A stretch of DNA of 6,154 nucleotides. Origin: Acidimicrobiaceae bacterium (GTDB taxonomy: Bacteria; Actinomycetota; Acidimicrobiia; Acidimicrobiales; Ilumatobacteraceae). Position numbers and translations under genes: made by a program. Of this stretch, positions 5,903 through 6,154 are shown piece after piece; the stretch's first letter is position 1, and every line of letters begins with the position of its first letter. The notes below the pieces were generated by a model, which did no database searches, was not told the origin of the DNA, and saw only the letters and a program-made list of their open reading frames with translations. The stretch covers positions 1 to 6,154 of the forward strand of contig VFMC01000094.1 in assembly GCA_006515795.1 (NCBI GenBank), given 5' to 3'.

Positions 5903-6154
5903 CTCGGCGGCGACCACACCTTTGCTCGCGAGATCGCGCCGTCGCGCTCGCGGTCGAGCACCCACACCGTCGCCTTGCGCCAATCGGGCGGGCCGGCGAT
6001 GATGCAACCGCGCCGCTCCAGCGCCATCATCGTGTCGGGCACAACATCGCCATGGCTGCACAGCACCGCGCCGTCGACCAGCTCCGCCAGCAGGTCGAGC
6101 ACGCCTTCGAACGCCCCCCCTTCCGACAGGCGGTGATCGGTGACGATGGCGAGG
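5899..6154 (-). CDS. Histidine phosphatase superfamily protein, C-terminal part (partial)
   Basis: The last 84 residues of a - strand gene whose start lies beyond the right edge; the stop is TGA at 5901-5899. The fragment reads LAIVTDHRLSEGGAFEG, then VLDLLAELVDGAVLCSHGDV, then PDTMMALERRG, and later WRKATVWVLDRE and a tail ending SPPS. A beta strand followed by Cys-Ser-His-Gly-Asp is the second catalytic His element of the histidine phosphatase (phosphoglycerate mutase-like/SixA) fold. The preceding EGG...EGVLDLL matches the acidic substrate-pocket region, and the KATVWVLD strand matches the end of the fold. The first catalytic motif (RHG) would be outside the window. Substrate cannot be told; SixA-like phosphohistidine phosphatases and Nudix-phosphatase fusions share this tail. 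GTG 6102 would be an internal codon, since the frame is open up to the edge. A run of seven C (6114-6120) lies within it without breaking the frame. Confidence 0.75.
   Translation of the reverse strand, partial: LAIVTDHRLSEGGAFEGVLDLLAELVDGAVLCSHGDVVPDTMMALERRGCIIAGPPDWRKATVWVLDRERDGAISRAKVWSPPS

Noticed and set aside
5849..6136. A 95-codon + strand frame over the 3' junction.
   Set aside because: It overlaps the end of the DUF4190-like gene and runs antisense to the histidine phosphatase. Its Ser/Arg/Pro-rich translation shows no domain.

Overview
This window holds the distal part of a System I (Ccm) cytochrome c maturation operon on the + strand, followed by a small membrane protein gene and the 3' end of a convergent gene. 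The DNA is GC-rich with strong G/C preference at third codon positions. A DUF4190-type membrane protein and an actinobacterial-looking histidine phosphatase flank the operon. Together these suggest a high-GC actinobacterium, possibly Acidimicrobiia (Ilumatobacter-like). That placement is inferred from protein style, not from a marker gene. It is worth noting because most well-known actinobacteria use the System II (Ccs/Res) route instead.

Layout: the 3' end of ccmB (2-175), ccmC (172-930), ccmD (930-1064), ccmE (1072-1596), ccmF (1578-3548), ccmG (3541-4137), ccmH (4137-4706) and a short ccmI-like TPR gene (4690-5457). Neighbouring genes overlap by 1 to 19 bases or are at most 7 bases apart, so this is one tightly coupled transcription unit. 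Its promoter and ccmA must lie upstream of the window. Eleven bases after ccmI comes a DUF4190-like gene. Its Pro/Tyr/Gly-rich N-terminal part (5469-5618) is interrupted by an in-frame TAA, leaving an 89-residue open frame at 5619-5888. On the - strand, the C-terminal part of a histidine phosphatase superfamily protein (5899-6154) runs off the right edge, with only 10 bases between the two convergent stop codons.

How the genes work together (established for the family): CcmAB with CcmC and CcmD load heme onto the periplasmic chaperone CcmE and release it. CcmG and CcmH keep apocytochrome CXXCH thiols reduced. CcmI presents the apocytochrome. CcmF with CcmH attaches the heme. All diagnostic residues are visible here: WWD motifs in CcmC and CcmF, two conserved His in CcmC, four in CcmF, the His-x-x-x-Tyr heme site of CcmE, and CxxC motifs in CcmG and CcmH.

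No new system is evident. The points worth a second look are the interrupted DUF4190 gene, a tandem pentapeptide repeat in the CcmH tail, a CcmI that lacks its usual first membrane helix, an atypical residue next to the CcmG active-site cysteine, and extra cysteines in CcmE.
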